From: Croceibacter atlanticus HTCC2559
GTDB lineage: Bacteria; Bacteroidota; Bacteroidia; Flavobacteriales; Flavobacteriaceae
NCBI RefSeq assembly: GCF_000196315.1
Contig: NC_014230.1
Coordinates: forward strand, 2,256,501 to 2,320,500
Length of the DNA: 64,000 nucleotides
Reading direction: 5' to 3'
Below are positions 52,474-62,946 of the stretch, one piece after another. The notes below the pieces were generated by a model. That model made no database searches and was not told the origin of the DNA. It was given only the letters and a program-made list of their open reading frames with translations. Both the position numbers and the translations under genes were made by a program. Within the stretch, counting starts at the first letter, position 1. Every line of letters starts with the position of its first letter.

Positions 52474-55221
52474 ATGAAATTTTTAAAATCTATTGCTACA
52501 ATAGGGCTGCTCCTTGTATGCGTAATTTCAGCACAATCACAAAGTATAACTCTTGAAGGAACTATAAAAGATAGTATTGGTAATCCTTTAGAGTTTGCAA
52601 ATATAATTGCTAAGATAAAAACCACTTCAGAGGTTGAAACTTATGCCATTACCAACCAAAATGGTAAATACAGAATAGATCTTCCTAAACAAGAAACTTA
52701 TACATTAGTAGCTAGTTTTTTAGGTTTTGATCCTTCAGAAAAATCTATTACTGTATTAGAAACCTCTCAAGATTCGCAATTAGATTTTACATTATACCCG
52801 TTAGCAGATCAATTAGATGATGTAACTATTGTATATGAAATGCCTGTAACTGTTAAAGGCGATACTATTGTGTATAATGCAGATTCTTTTACCAATGGTA
52901 ATGAACGTAAACTTGGTGATGTCATGAAAAAATTACCTGGTGTAGAAATAAATGATGATGGTGAAATACAGGTTGAAGGAAAAACTGTACAAAAAGTAAT
53001 GGTTGAAGGAAAAGACTTTTTTGATGGAGATAGTAAACTAGCCACAAAAAACATTCCTGCAGATGCTGTTGAAAAAGTTGAAGTTCTGAGAAACTATAAT
53101 GAAGTAAACCAAATGCGAGGTTTAGGAAACGATCAAGACAATATTGCCATAAATATAAAGCTTAAAGATGGTAAGAAAAACTTTTGGTTTGGAGAGCTAA
53201 CAGCTGGTGGCGGATATTCTGATGAAGATGAAAAAGAGCGTTATCTAGTTCAACCTAAGTTATTTTACTACAGTCCTAAATATAGTATTAACCTTATAAC
53301 AGACTTTAATAATATAGGCGAAGTACCGTTTACCTTTAGAGACTATTTTAAATTTACAGGTGGTTTTAGAAACTTTAATAGAAACGGCGGAACTAACTTC
53401 GAGGTTAGTCAAACCGATCTAGGGTTTGCTGTTGCAAAAAACAATAGAGCTAGCGCATTAGAAAGTAAATTTCTTGCAGGTAACTTTAGTTATGCGGTTA
53501 ATAAGTCTTTAGATATTAGTGGTTTTGGTATACTCTCAGACAATAAAACTAGTATTATAAACAACTCCATAAGGCAGTATATTGCTTCTGGATCTGTAGA
53601 AACTACTAATAGTACAAATGACCAAAGGAGCCAATTAGCAATGCTAAAATTAAGCGGTTCTTATAAGCCAAATACTAGCTTACAGGTAGATTACGATGCC
53701 TTAATAAAAACATCTAAGCAAACAGAAGATAACTCAACACTTTCCATTTTTGATACCAACACCAATAACATCTTAGAAGGAAAAGAAACAAAACCCTACT
53801 CTATTAATCAGAATGTAAATGCTTATTACACGCTAGATGAAAAGAATATTTTTGCAGCACAGGTACAACATTTATATCAAGACGAAGATCCATTTTATAA
53901 TGCTATAACTGAGTTATTACCGTTTGATGGTATTTTACCTATAGATGAAGACCAAAGCCTTTTTGATATAAATCAAAATAAAACTATTAAAAGTCATAAG
54001 TTGGATGCTAAAATAGACCACTATTATGTCTTGAATAACTTAAGTAATTTAAACTTCACGTTAGGATCTACGTATAGTAACCAATCTTTTAACTCTAGTA
54101 TATTTCAAATTTTAGATAATGGATCTCAAAATTTTCTTAATGAAACAGATCCTATAAACTCTGAAGGTGATACAATGCCATTGGTAAATGATGTACAATA
54201 TCACTTTGCAGATTCATTTTTAGGATTACATTACAAAGTTAAATCTGGAAGTTTTGTATTCACACCAGGATTAACCTTACACAATTATATACTTCAAACA
54301 GATCAATTAAACCAAACTTCTAAAACTACAAATTGGACAGTTTTACCAGATTTAAACGTGATCTATAATATTAAGAAAAGTGAAAACATTCGTTTTAATT
54401 ATTCCATCTCTAATGAATATACAGATGTAAATAATTATGCTGAAGCCTTAGTATTTAATAATTACAATAGACTTTATGGAGGTAATAGAAATTTAGAGAA
54501 CTCTTTATCTCATACTTATAACTTAAACTACTTTAACTTCAACTTATTCAACTTTACAAATATTAATGCTGGTTTAAGCTACACCAAACGTATAGATGGT
54601 GTAAAAAACAATACAAATATTGTAGCCATTAATCAAGTGTCTACGCCTGTAAACATTGACAGTAATTTTCCAGATGAAACTTTTACAGCATTGGGTAGGT
54701 TTAGTAAGACAGTTAAAAAGATAAAATATAATTTAAGTGCTAATGTAAGTTTAAGTAAGTCTTTTAATAATATTAATAATGAGATAAGAGAAAGCGAAAG
54801 CTTTACTCAAAACTATAGAGGTAGTATACAGACAAATTTTAATGAAGCTCCAAATTTTGAGTTAGGTTACAGATTAAATGTAAATAACTATAACAACGGT
54901 GGTTTAGAACAAACGTTTTATACACAACAACCATTTGCTAGATTTGATGTAAACTTCCTTAAAGATTTTACATTTGATGCTGAATGGGATTTTTACGATT
55001 ACACCGACAAGAATGATACTGTAGAAAACAGATATTCTTTTGTAAACGCAAACTTATATTACCAAAAGGGAGATAGTCCTTGGGAGTTTAAATTACAAGC
55101 TAGTAATCTCTTAAATACAGAGTTTATTAATAACGATAGTTTTAATGAACAGTTTAATACAACAACACAATATTTTGTATTACCAAGAATATTAATGTTT
55201 GTGGTAAAATATAACCTGTAG
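52474..55221 (+). CDS. TonB-receptor-like outer-membrane protein
   Basis: 915 residues with a signal peptide (to QSQ). A CarboxypepD_reg-like domain (about 25-115, LEGTIKDSIGNPLEFANII) is followed by a plug-like domain (about 130-225, with VMKKLPGVEINDDGEIQVEG and DAVEKVEVLRNYNEV) and then a long barrel of amphipathic strands ending in ILMFVVKYNL. This is the arrangement of the outer-membrane beta-barrel family related to TonB-dependent receptors. No SusD gene is near. The substrate is unknown; partnership with the GLPGLI protein is inferred from position. Confidence 0.85.
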   Translation: MKFLKSIATIGLLLVCVISAQSQSITLEGTIKDSIGNPLEFANIIAKIKTTSEVETYAITNQNGKYRIDLPKQETYTLVASFLGFDPSEKSITVLETSQDSQLDFTLYPLADQLDDVTIVYEMPVTVKGDTIVYNADSFTNGNERKLGDVMKKLPGVEINDDGEIQVEGKTVQKVMVEGKDFFDGDSKLATKNIPADAVEKVEVLRNYNEVNQMRGLGNDQDNIAINIKLKDGKKNFWFGELTAGGGYSDEDEKERYLVQPKLFYYSPKYSINLITDFNNIGEVPFTFRDYFKFTGGFRNFNRNGGTNFEVSQTDLGFAVAKNNRASALESKFLAGNFSYAVNKSLDISGFGILSDNKTSIINNSIRQYIASGSVETTNSTNDQRSQLAMLKLSGSYKPNTSLQVDYDALIKTSKQTEDNSTLSIFDTNTNNILEGKETKPYSINQNVNAYYTLDEKNIFAAQVQHLYQDEDPFYNAITELLPFDGILPIDEDQSLFDINQNKTIKSHKLDAKIDHYYVLNNLSNLNFTLGSTYSNQSFNSSIFQILDNGSQNFLNETDPINSEGDTMPLVNDVQYHFADSFLGLHYKVKSGSFVFTPGLTLHNYILQTDQLNQTSKTTNWTVLPDLNVIYNIKKSENIRFNYSISNEYTDVNNYAEALVFNNYNRLYGGNRNLENSLSHTYNLNYFNFNLFNFTNINAGLSYTKRIDGVKNNTNIVAINQVSTPVNIDSNFPDETFTALGRFSKTVKKIKYNLSANVSLSKSFNNINNEIRESESFTQNYRGSIQTNFNEAPNFELGYRLNVNNYNNGGLEQTFYTQQPFARFDVNFLKDFTFDAEWDFYDYTDKNDTVENRYSFVNANLYYQKGDSPWEFKLQASNLLNTEFINNDSFNEQFNTTTQYFVLPRILMFVVKYNL

Positions 55222-55224
55222 ATT

Positions 55225-57105
55225 TTACATCTTAAGGAAAAGCGCCTTAAGAGTAGCCTCATTCATCACCTCTTGCCAGTTTTTGCCCAGTGCATTTTCC
55301 CAAAGAGGTGTAAGTCCTAATGAAACATCGACCATGGTTTGAAGTTGTTGTTCTGTTAGGTCTTTACATAAACCTTGTGGCAAGGTGATGTTATGTTTGG
55401 CTTTCATTTCTTTAAATAGAGCAACACCTTTAGGGTAATAGTCTTCTAGTTTATCAAACACAATACAGTTACCTATACCGTGCTTTGTTCCTAAAACATA
55501 AGACATACCATAACTCATAGCGTGCGCAACCCCAACTTGAGAGTAGGCAATACTCATACCTCCATGCCAAGATGCCATCATAAGTTTAGCGCGAGATTCT
55601 TCATCTTCAAGATTACCTAAGAAAATTTCTTTACAAAGATCGTAGGCTTTTTCACCATAACTTTGGCTAAATGCATTTAAATAAGTACCATTTAAAGACT
55701 CAATACAATGTATGTAACAATCCATACCCGTATAAAACCATTGGTCTTTAGGTACGGTTTTAGTTAGGTCTGGATCTAAAATTACTTGATCAAAAGGAGT
55801 ATAATCTGAATTTATGCCTAATTTCTTTTCTGGTCCTGTAAGCACAGTTGTTCTAGAAACCTCTGCTCCTGTTCCACTTATAGTAGGAATACCCACATGA
55901 TATATGGCAGGAGATTTTACTAAATCCCAACCTTGATAGTCTTTAGCCTTTCCTGGATTTTTGAGTAAGATTGAAACCGCTTTAGCTAAATCTAATAATG
56001 TACCGCCACCAATACCAATAATACCACTAGGCAGTAATTGAAACTCTTCTTTAAGTTCAGTTACTATTACATCTACCTGTGAAGTTTTAGGTTCATAATC
56101 TGCCGAAATATATTTTATGACATCATTGCCTTTTAGCTTAATCCTATTAATAAATGTGTCATTCCCCTTAAATACATCATCTACCAGATATACAAAAGGT
56201 GCACCTACAGCTCGTTTTTTATTAAGAATTGTAGGTAGTTGATCAAAACAGCCATTTCCAAATACAATACGAGGTACCATCGGAAAGTTTTTGTGTGGAT
56301 TATTAGCAATATCAAAATTTGAAGCGGCAACTTCAGATTCTTCTACATTATCCTTAGCATTTAAAATACGCTTGGCATTTTCTAAATCTTCTGGAGTATC
56401 TATTTCTACACTGGTTGCAGATGTTACAACCATTTTTATATTCTTACCATTTTCTAAATAGCGAATACATTCAATTTTCTCTGAAGCCTCTAGCCTACCC
56501 ATTGGTAGCTTGTAAAAATCTAAAAGAGCTTCTTTTCTAAACGCATAAATACCTTTGTGTTTGTAATACTTAGTATCTACATCTTGATCTCTAGGATAAG
56601 GAATTGGTGACCTAGAAAAGTACAGTGCAAAATTATTTTCATCTACAATTACTTTTACAGCATTAGGGTTTATTATTTCATCATTATCCTTAATTACCTT
56701 CATTAGAGATGCTAAGTCTATTTTATCTGCATCATCTTGATAAAAAACATTTAAAACATCTTTTAAGCTTTCCTTATCTGTAAATGGTTCATCGCCTTGA
56801 ACGTTTACCACAATATCTACATCCATGTGTTCTACAGCTTCTGCTATCCTGTCGCTACCACACTCATGTTCTTTTTTACTCATGATAGCCTTACCACCTT
56901 GAGAGGTAATTTCATTATAAATAATGTCGCTATCTGTAACAACAAAGACATCATTAAACAAACCAGTAGATACAGCAGCTTCGTAAGTGCGTTGAATTAC
57001 TGTTTTACCATTAAGGTCTTGCATAAGTTTTCCAGGAAATCGAGATGCAGCGTATCGCGCAGGTATCATGGCGATTACTTTAAGAGAAGTAGTGTTCAAA
57101 ATCAT
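55225..57105 (-). CDS. Fusion of CMP-Kdo synthetase (KdsB) and KdnB-like iron alcohol dehydrogenase
   Basis: 626 residues from ATG 57105. The N-terminal 250 are Kds[41 protein letters not shown], and the C-terminal [13 protein letters not shown]. After a linker of about 30 residues comes a class III iron alcohol dehydrogenase: [15 protein letters not shown] (NAD), [10 protein letters not shown]-type [21 protein letters not shown] and [19 protein letters not shown] with the metal His residues. It resembles KdnB, which oxidises C8 of Kdo before amination to Kdo8N. No frame break is present. An earlier TTG at 57123 overlaps the -7 box and is rejected. Confidence 0.85.
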   Translation of the reverse strand: MILNTTSLKVIAMIPARYAASRFPGKLMQDLNGKTVIQRTYEAAVSTGLFNDVFVVTDSDIIYNEITSQGGKAIMSKKEHECGSDRIAEAVEHMDVDIVVNVQGDEPFTDKESLKDVLNVFYQDDADKIDLASLMKVIKDNDEIINPNAVKVIVDENNFALYFSRSPIPYPRDQDVDTKYYKHKGIYAFRKEALLDFYKLPMGRLEASEKIECIRYLENGKNIKMVVTSATSVEIDTPEDLENAKRILNAKDNVEESEVAASNFDIANNPHKNFPMVPRIVFGNGCFDQLPTILNKKRAVGAPFVYLVDDVFKGNDTFINRIKLKGNDVIKYISADYEPKTSQVDVIVTELKEEFQLLPSGIIGIGGGTLLDLAKAVSILLKNPGKAKDYQGWDLVKSPAIYHVGIPTISGTGAEVSRTTVLTGPEKKLGINSDYTPFDQVILDPDLTKTVPKDQWFYTGMDCYIHCIESLNGTYLNAFSQSYGEKAYDLCKEIFLGNLEDEESRAKLMMASWHGGMSIAYSQVGVAHAMSYGMSYVLGTKHGIGNCIVFDKLEDYYPKGVALFKEMKAKHNITLPQGLCKDLTEQQLQTMVDVSLGLTPLWENALGKNWQEVMNEATLKALFLKM

Positions 57106-57120
57106 AGCTTTACTTAAGAT

Positions 57121-57128
57121 CAAAAATA
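57121..57128 (-). promoter_or_regulatory. -7 box TATTTTTG for the KdsB-KdnB gene
   Basis: An exact TAnnTTTG 15 bp before ATG 57105 on the minus strand. No -33 TTG at the usual distance. Confidence 0.5.
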
Positions 57129-57134
57129 AGAATT

Positions 57135-57713
57135 TTAGCGTGTAACAGGTTTCTTTTTAGAAAAGAGTTTGGTGTAAAGTTTTTTAGCGCTAAAAATGAT
57201 AATTACAACGAAAACTAAGGCTAATAAAGGAAAAATTAATGCGGTAAGAGATAAGGTGGTTGCGCCTATAGTTTCAACAGTACTTATTACAGGATTTGCT
57301 ATTCCGCCAGTAGTTGCAGAAGATGCTGCTCTAGTTGCGCTCGTGGTACCAGAGATAAATCCTGCGGTGCCACCACCTGCAATAATTGCTAATACCCACA
57401 TTAATAATGGGTCTACATCTGCCATTGTTGCAAACATGACACAGGTTCCAGCAACTGCTGCCAATGGTACAGAGATAGTGTCTAAAAGATTATCAAAAAA
57501 AGGAATATAGTAAGCTAAGATTTCAAATACTGTGGCTACAGCCAGAGTTACTATTGTAGTACTATGACCTATCCAAAGCCAATTATCTTGCAACGGGATT
57601 ACATTGTAATATGCCGCAATACTTAATACTAGTAAAGGTAAAAATACTCTAAAACCTACTGAGGCTGCAAGACCTATGCCCAAACAAATACTTAAATAAA
57701 ACTCTAAACCCAT
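57135..57713 (-). CDS. DUF4126 membrane protein
   Basis: 192 residues, five to six hydrophobic helices. [20 protein letters not shown] near the start, [18 protein letters not shown] and [20 protein letters not shown] (split) are the DUF4126 signatures, and [20 protein letters not shown] is highly conserved in that family. Function is unknown. It lies 29 bp upstream of the KdsB-KdnB gene and 14 bp downstream of the helicase gene on the same strand. Confidence 0.9.
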   Translation of the reverse strand: MGLEFYLSICLGIGLAASVGFRVFLPLLVLSIAAYYNVIPLQDNWLWIGHSTTIVTLAVATVFEILAYYIPFFDNLLDTISVPLAAVAGTCVMFATMADVDPLLMWVLAIIAGGGTAGFISGTTSATRAASSATTGGIANPVISTVETIGATTLSLTALIFPLLALVFVVIIIFSAKKLYTKLFSKKKPVTR

Positions 57714-57727
57714 AATTAAATATACAC

Positions 57728-59158
57728 TTAAAATGAGTTGTCTTCAAACATTTCATTTTTAAAACCTATAAGATAAAGTTTAGATTTTGCTCTTGTAATT
57801 GCCGTATACAACCATCTTAAATAATCTTTGTCTATACCATCTGGTAAATAAGGTTGCTCAACAAATACAGTATCCCATTGCCCACCTTGAGATTTATGAC
57901 AGGTAATTGCATAGGAGAATTTAACCTGCAAAGCATTAAAAAACTTATTGTTCTTAACCTTTAAGAATTTCTGATATTTGGTTTTAACATCGGCATAGTC
58001 TTTCATAACTTCTTGGTAAAGCTGGTTAGACTCTTCAAAGGACAGTGATGCGGTGTTAGAGGTTAATGTATCTAACAATACAACAGTTTCAAAAGGCTTC
58101 ATATTAGGATAATCTACCATTTGTACATTTACTTCAGCAAAACGGAAACCATAAAGTTCTTTTATGGCGAAAATCTCAAGTACTTTTACAATATCCCCAT
58201 TGGCTATAAAACCAGCATCTGTTGTAGGTTTTACCCAGAAATAATTATTCTTTACGACCATAAAATAATCGCCTGCAGATATTTCTTCTTCTTGAAATAA
58301 AATACGCTGCCTAATGTTTTGATTGTAAAGATTTGCCCGTTTGTTGGACCTTACAACAATACAAGTATCCTCATGCCCTAATTGGGAGTAAGAATCATTA
58401 ATGGCATCCATAATTTCATGACCATCAATTAATCGAACCACGTCGCCTTTTTGAGTAATATTAAATTTAAAAGAATCATAAAAGCCATCTTCTAAAATAT
58501 GTCTTATTTGGGTGGCATTTAAGAGAATGTCACTTTCTTCACTTTGCCTTACAACCTCATTAAGTTCAATATGAGTAACTTCTCTATTGTAATCCAACAT
58601 TAGTTTCTTCTCATCTAACGCAGGACTAATATCTAATTTTACTGGTGGCAGCTGTGCAGTATCTCCTATGAGAAGTAAGCGGCATTTAAAACCAGCATCA
58701 ACAAACTCAATGAGATCGTTTAAAAGTGATCCATTTTCAAAAAGTTTAGCATCACTTGGCGTATCTGGAATCATAGAAGCTTCATCAACAATAAAAAGTG
58801 TATTTCTATGCTTGTTTGGTCTTAGTGAAAAGGTAATGTTGTTATTCTTGCTTTTAGGAAAGTAAATCTTACGGTGTATGGTTTGGGCATTTTGCTTGGC
58901 ATAATTACCTAACACCTTTGCTGCACGACCTGTTGGCGCAGCTAAAACCACACTTTTTCTAACTTTCCATATATTTTTTACGATAGTAGATGTGATTGTA
59001 GTTTTACCAGTTCCTGCAAAACCTTTTAGTAAAAAAAGTTCCTCTGGCTCACTATCTAATATAAATTCTGAAAGCTTTTGTAGTGCGATGTCTTGCCGAG
59101 TTGTGGTTTGGTGACCAAAATCCTGTTTTAATACGTTGTAAAATTCTTTGGCGTCCAT
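57728..59158 (-). CDS. RecD-like superfamily 1 DNA helicase
   Basis: 476 residues. Walker A is LLKGFAGTGKTTITS near residue 43; LFIVDEASMIPD is Walker B near residue 121; LLLIGDTAQLPPV is motif III; and the C-terminal YAITCHKSQGGQWDTVFVEQ with LRWLYTAITRAKSKLYLIG are motifs V and VI of UvrD/RecD helicases. There is no RecBC interaction domain, so it is a stand-alone enzyme of the RecD2/Pif1-like type. Its role in DNA or RNA repair is unknown. Confidence 0.92.
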   Translation of the reverse strand: MDAKEFYNVLKQDFGHQTTTRQDIALQKLSEFILDSEPEELFLLKGFAGTGKTTITSTIVKNIWKVRKSVVLAAPTGRAAKVLGNYAKQNAQTIHRKIYFPKSKNNNITFSLRPNKHRNTLFIVDEASMIPDTPSDAKLFENGSLLNDLIEFVDAGFKCRLLLIGDTAQLPPVKLDISPALDEKKLMLDYNREVTHIELNEVVRQSEESDILLNATQIRHILEDGFYDSFKFNITQKGDVVRLIDGHEIMDAINDSYSQLGHEDTCIVVRSNKRANLYNQNIRQRILFQEEEISAGDYFMVVKNNYFWVKPTTDAGFIANGDIVKVLEIFAIKELYGFRFAEVNVQMVDYPNMKPFETVVLLDTLTSNTASLSFEESNQLYQEVMKDYADVKTKYQKFLKVKNNKFFNALQVKFSYAITCHKSQGGQWDTVFVEQPYLPDGIDKDYLRWLYTAITRAKSKLYLIGFKNEMFEDNSF

Positions 59159-59237
59159 CTAGTGTTAAAGATTCAATAAAAAGTAAAGATAGCAATGGAT
59201 TTTTCCTAGCGAAACTTTTAGCATTAAAAAAAAATTG

Positions 59238-59245
59238 TAGATTTG
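59238..59245 (+). promoter_or_regulatory. -7 box TAGATTTG for the 59282 gene cluster
   Basis: An exact TAnnTTTG 36 bp before ATG 59282, divergent from the helicase gene. Confidence 0.5.
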
Positions 59246-59281
59246 CGAGTACCTTGTTAATAATAAAACAAACAGAAACTA

Positions 59282-59935
59282 ATGAAAATAGTAATTCAAC
59301 TAGTACTTTGGGCCGTAATAGCTTTTTTAGGATATTTAGTGTTCAACTCTATTTATGAGCCAGTAAAATTCAATAAAATTAAGAACGAACGTTACGCCAA
59401 AGTAATTGAAAATCTTAAAGATATAAGAAATGCTGAGCTTGCTCACAAAGAAGTTATTGGTACGTTTGAAGCAGATTATGACAAACTAATACGTTTTATT
59501 GATACTGCACAATTTGCTGTAACACAACGTCGTGATACTACGTATTTAGATGAAGAATACAAGAAAACTTACGGTGTAGACCAATATAAAGAAGATGTAG
59601 TTATAGATACATTAAGCTTTATTCCTGTAAAAGATTCTCTTTATGGTGGTACAGACCGTTACAAGACAATGATGAATATCCCAATTGAAGGAGTAGACAA
59701 AAAGTTTGACCTTAAAGCTGGTTTCATTACTAAAAACGATGCTAAAATTCCTGTTTTTGAAGCTAAGGTTGCAAAGACATTAATACTATCTGACCAAGAT
59801 AAAGATTTACTTGCTCAAGAAAGAGAAGTTGTATCTGTAGATGGTGTAAACGGTAAGTATATAAAAGTAGGATCTATGGAAGAAGTTAATACAAATGGTA
59901 ACTGGCCAAAAACTTATGGCGCAAACGACCAATAA
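59282..59935 (+). CDS. Conserved membrane-anchored protein of unknown function
   Basis: 217 residues. One N-terminal helix (VIQLVLWAVIAFLGYLVFNS) anchors it, and a charged coiled-coil-like segment (KFNKIKNERYAKVIENLKDI, about 30-55) follows, then a beta-rich C-terminal part. I know no function, but this gene is commonly found before DUF3822 and rsmD in flavobacteria, as here, where it overlaps the next gene by 20 bp. Confidence 0.7.
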   Translation: MKIVIQLVLWAVIAFLGYLVFNSIYEPVKFNKIKNERYAKVIENLKDIRNAELAHKEVIGTFEADYDKLIRFIDTAQFAVTQRRDTTYLDEEYKKTYGVDQYKEDVVIDTLSFIPVKDSLYGGTDRYKTMMNIPIEGVDKKFDLKAGFITKNDAKIPVFEAKVAKTLILSDQDKDLLAQEREVVSVDGVNGKYIKVGSMEEVNTNGNWPKTYGANDQ

Positions 59936-60722
59936 TATCATACAAACTCCAAAAGCATTGTCCATCTTGGTTAGCCTCGATGGACTTTCTTTTTGTGTAT
60001 TATCCTTTGGTAAAATCTCATTACTTTCTGAAGTTAGTTTTGAAAAGCAGCTAAACCCAATCGAAGTTTTAGAACGGTTAAAGAAAGCCCTTTCTAAAGA
60101 ACAGCTAATCTCTGAACACTTTGAGAAAGTAACGCTTACTATATCTAATGAGCTTTTTACGTGTGTACCTGAAGCACTTTTTAATAAAAACAACCTTACC
60201 AACTACCTAAAGTTTTCTAGTAAGCTACTTAAAACAGATTTTGCAGATGTAGATGCACTGCCTGCTTTACAATTACATACCGTATATATTCCGTTTACCA
60301 ATATTACTAACTTTATATACGACCAATTTGGTGCGTTTACGTATAGACACTCTATTTCTGTTTTTGCAGAAGCTATACTTGCTATGCAAAAGGAAAATAG
60401 TATTGCTGTTAACGTGACATCACAATATTTTGAATTGGTTGTCATACAAGCCAATGCTCTTAAATTAGCAAACCGATTTACCTACAGTTCTAAGGAAGAT
60501 TTTATATACTATATATTATTTACGTATGAACAACTAAACTTAGATCGAGAAGAAGATATTCTTTATGTTTCTGGCCTAATTGAAGAAGGAGATGATAATT
60601 ACGAGATGGCATTTAAGTATATTAGACATATAGCATTTTTAGAGTATTCTGGATATGAGTCTGACACGTCTTTAGAGTTACAACCTCATCAACATTTATT
60701 AATTCGCCAAGCCCTAATATGA
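59916..60722 (+). CDS. DUF3822 family protein
   Basis: 268 residues from ATG 59916 (an earlier ATG at 59895 is deeper inside the preceding gene). ALSILVSLDGLSFCVLSFG at the start and the ILYVSGLIEEGDDNYEMAFK region fit DUF3822, which has an actin/ASKHA-like fold in some predictions. Function is unknown. It ends with an ATGA overlap on rsmD, so coupling to that gene is likely. Confidence 0.8.
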   Translation: MAQTTNNIIQTPKALSILVSLDGLSFCVLSFGKISLLSEVSFEKQLNPIEVLERLKKALSKEQLISEHFEKVTLTISNELFTCVPEALFNKNNLTNYLKFSSKLLKTDFADVDALPALQLHTVYIPFTNITNFIYDQFGAFTYRHSISVFAEAILAMQKENSIAVNVTSQYFELVVIQANALKLANRFTYSSKEDFIYYILFTYEQLNLDREEDILYVSGLIEEGDDNYEMAFKYIRHIAFLEYSGYESDTSLELQPHQHLLIRQALI

Positions 60723-61255
60723 GAATTGTTTCAGGAAAATATAAAAGTAAACGTATAACAGCTCCAAAAAATCTTCCTGTAAGGCCAACTACAGATATGG
60801 CTAAGGAAGGTCTATTTAATAGGCTAAACAACTGGTATAGCTTTAGATCAATTAAGGTATTAGACTTGTTTGCTGGTACAGGAAACATATCTTTTGAGTT
60901 TCTCTCAAGAGGTACAGAACATATAGTTGCGGTTGATAATCATAACAACTGTTTAAAGTTTATAAATACTATTGCAAAAGAATTGAACGGTGAGATAACC
61001 ACTATTAAAAGTGATGTCTTAAAATATCTAGAAAAAGCTTCTGGTTCTTTTGAAGTTGTATTTGCAGATCCACCTTATGCCCTACCACAAGAAGATTTTG
61101 AAACCCTAGTACAACTCGTTTTTAAACATAATTGGTTAACCGATAACGGTACTTTAATTGTTGAGCATTCACAACAAACAGATCTTGCACATTTAGAGCA
61201 TTTTACTGAAGCTAGACGCTATGGCAGTTCTGTCTTTAGTTTCTTTGAAATGTAA
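60719..61255 (+). CDS. rsmD: 16S rRNA (guanine(966)-N(2))-methyltransferase
   Basis: 178 residues. MRIVSGKYKSKRITAPKNLP is the conserved start; VLDLFAGTGNISFEFLSRG near residue 48 is the SAM site, and VVFADPPYALP near residue 119 is the N2-methyltransferase DPPY motif. It methylates G966 of 16S rRNA. ATGA overlap with DUF3822. Confidence 0.95.
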   Translation: MRIVSGKYKSKRITAPKNLPVRPTTDMAKEGLFNRLNNWYSFRSIKVLDLFAGTGNISFEFLSRGTEHIVAVDNHNNCLKFINTIAKELNGEITTIKSDVLKYLEKASGSFEVVFADPPYALPQEDFETLVQLVFKHNWLTDNGTLIVEHSQQTDLAHLEHFTEARRYGSSVFSFFEM

Positions 61256-61341
61256 TCTTCTACTATTCAAAACATTATAACATATTTAGCGTATTAGATT
61301 TTAATGTATCTTTAGGTAAACAACCTTAAAAACTAACACCA

Positions 61342-61776
61342 ATGACAACATCTCACAAACCAAATGTCTTATTCTGGGTAATAGCCATTATTGGCTTAAT
61401 TTGGAATGCTATGGGCGTATTTCAATTTTTTGCTGAAAACTTTATGAAAGAAACCTTATATGAAGGCTACACTGAAGAGCAAATTGCATTAATGGACAAT
61501 ATGCCCGCTTGGATTTCTGTAATTTTTGCTGTTGCTGTATTTTCTGGATTTTTAGGCTGCGTACTTTTGGTAATGCGAAAAAACACTGCCGTTGCTTTAT
61601 TCTTAATCTCATTAGTAGCAGTAATCATACAGATGAGCTATTGGTTATTTTTCACCAATGCTAAGGAGGTTATGGGTGATGGCGTAGAATATATGCCTAT
61701 AACAGTAATAGTTGTAGCAGCCATACTCTATTTTTATAGTAAGCACGCTCTAAAAAAAGGATGGCTACTTAAGTAA
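61342..61776 (+). CDS. Four-helix membrane protein of unknown function
   Basis: 144 residues with four predicted helices (about 10-30, 58-80, 84-105, 118-136). The loop between helices 1 and 2 is acidic (ETLYEGYTEEQIALMDNMP). I recognise it only as a type common in Bacteroidetes, without function. A terminator follows. Confidence 0.75.
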   Translation: MTTSHKPNVLFWVIAIIGLIWNAMGVFQFFAENFMKETLYEGYTEEQIALMDNMPAWISVIFAVAVFSGFLGCVLLVMRKNTAVALFLISLVAVIIQMSYWLFFTNAKEVMGDGVEYMPITVIVVAAILYFYSKHALKKGWLLK

Positions 61777-61783
61777 AAAAAAG

Positions 61784-61813
61784 AAAAGGCTAGAAATTAT
61801 TTTCTAGCCTTTT
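61784..61813. terminator. Bidirectional terminator
   Basis: AAAAGGCTAGAAA / TTTCTAGCCTTTT, a perfect 13-bp stem with loop TTAT, between convergent genes. Confidence 0.9.
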
Positions 61814-61816
61814 TCT

Positions 61817-62908
61817 TTATAACCATTTCTTCCGTTTAAAATACCAAAGTAACCCGAAGAACACAATTAACATTGCTCCCCAAAGATAAAAGTACCCATA
61901 CTTAAACTGTAGTTCTGGTATATACTCAAAGTTCATCCCATAAATTCCTGCCATAAATGTGAGCGGTATAAAAATACTGGCCATAATGGTAAGTACTTTC
62001 ATAACTTCATTCATTTTGTTGCTTATGGTAGTCATATACATATCCATAAGACCCCAAATCATTTCTCTGTAAATGTCTACACTTTCATTGACTTGAATAA
62101 TGTGGTCGTAAAGGTCTCTTAAGAATGTGCTTGTTTTCTCTTCAATTAAAGGACTGTCTATTTTCTCAATTCTATTTACTACTTCTCTTAATGGTAAGGT
62201 AGCTCTGCGTATTTTAAGAATTTCTCGTTTTAAATCCTGAATATCTTGAGTTATATCTTTAGTGTCTTCTTGTGCAAACAATAAATCCTCAAGAGTTTCT
62301 ACCTTATCACTTATAGTTTCCATTACTGTAAAGTAATTATCTACCACGGCATCTAATATTGCGAACATCAGATAATCTGCTCCATTGTTTCTTATTCTAC
62401 CTTTGGAGTTAGCTATTCGGGAGCGTAAGCCATCAAAAACATCACCATCAGATTCTTGGAAGGTTAATACATAATCTTCTCCCATTATAAGAGACATATG
62501 CTCATTTATAAACTCACCATCTTCTCTATGATACATCATCTTAAACACTATAAATAAATAGTTTGCATACTCATCTATCTTAGGTCGTTGTGCAGTATCT
62601 ACTATATCTTCTAATATAAGTGGGTGTATATTATAATGTTCTCCAAGCTTTTCTATTTCTTCTGTATTATGTAACCCGTTTATGTTAATCCAAGAAATGT
62701 GCTTGGTATTGCGTTTATCAAAAGCATCTTCTATACTGTTAGATTCTTTATACTCGTAATAATCTGCTGTATAGTCGAAAACCTCTATTTTAGTAGGCAA
62801 ACCACTTTTATCTCCAGTATACTCTAAGGTTCCAGGAACTTCATTTTTTTTAGATTTTCTCCCTTTCTTTATATTCATCTTGGGAGCTCTAAATTTTGGC
62901 TTCTTCAT
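61817..62908 (-). CDS. corA: CorA family magnesium/cobalt transport protein
   Basis: 363 residues. A long N-terminal cytoplasmic funnel domain is followed by two C-terminal membrane helices; FIPLTFMAGIYGMNFEYIPE at about residue 318 contains the GMN selectivity motif. LPLREVVNRIEKIDSP and the long stalk helix fit the family. The start has a basic leader (KKPKFRAPKMNIKKGRKSKK). Confidence 0.95.
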   Translation of the reverse strand: MKKPKFRAPKMNIKKGRKSKKNEVPGTLEYTGDKSGLPTKIEVFDYTADYYEYKESNSIEDAFDKRNTKHISWININGLHNTEEIEKLGEHYNIHPLILEDIVDTAQRPKIDEYANYLFIVFKMMYHREDGEFINEHMSLIMGEDYVLTFQESDGDVFDGLRSRIANSKGRIRNNGADYLMFAILDAVVDNYFTVMETISDKVETLEDLLFAQEDTKDITQDIQDLKREILKIRRATLPLREVVNRIEKIDSPLIEEKTSTFLRDLYDHIIQVNESVDIYREMIWGLMDMYMTTISNKMNEVMKVLTIMASIFIPLTFMAGIYGMNFEYIPELQFKYGYFYLWGAMLIVFFGLLWYFKRKKWL

Positions 62909-62946
62909 AAGTATCTTTTATAGCACATTAAAGTTAATGCTAATTT

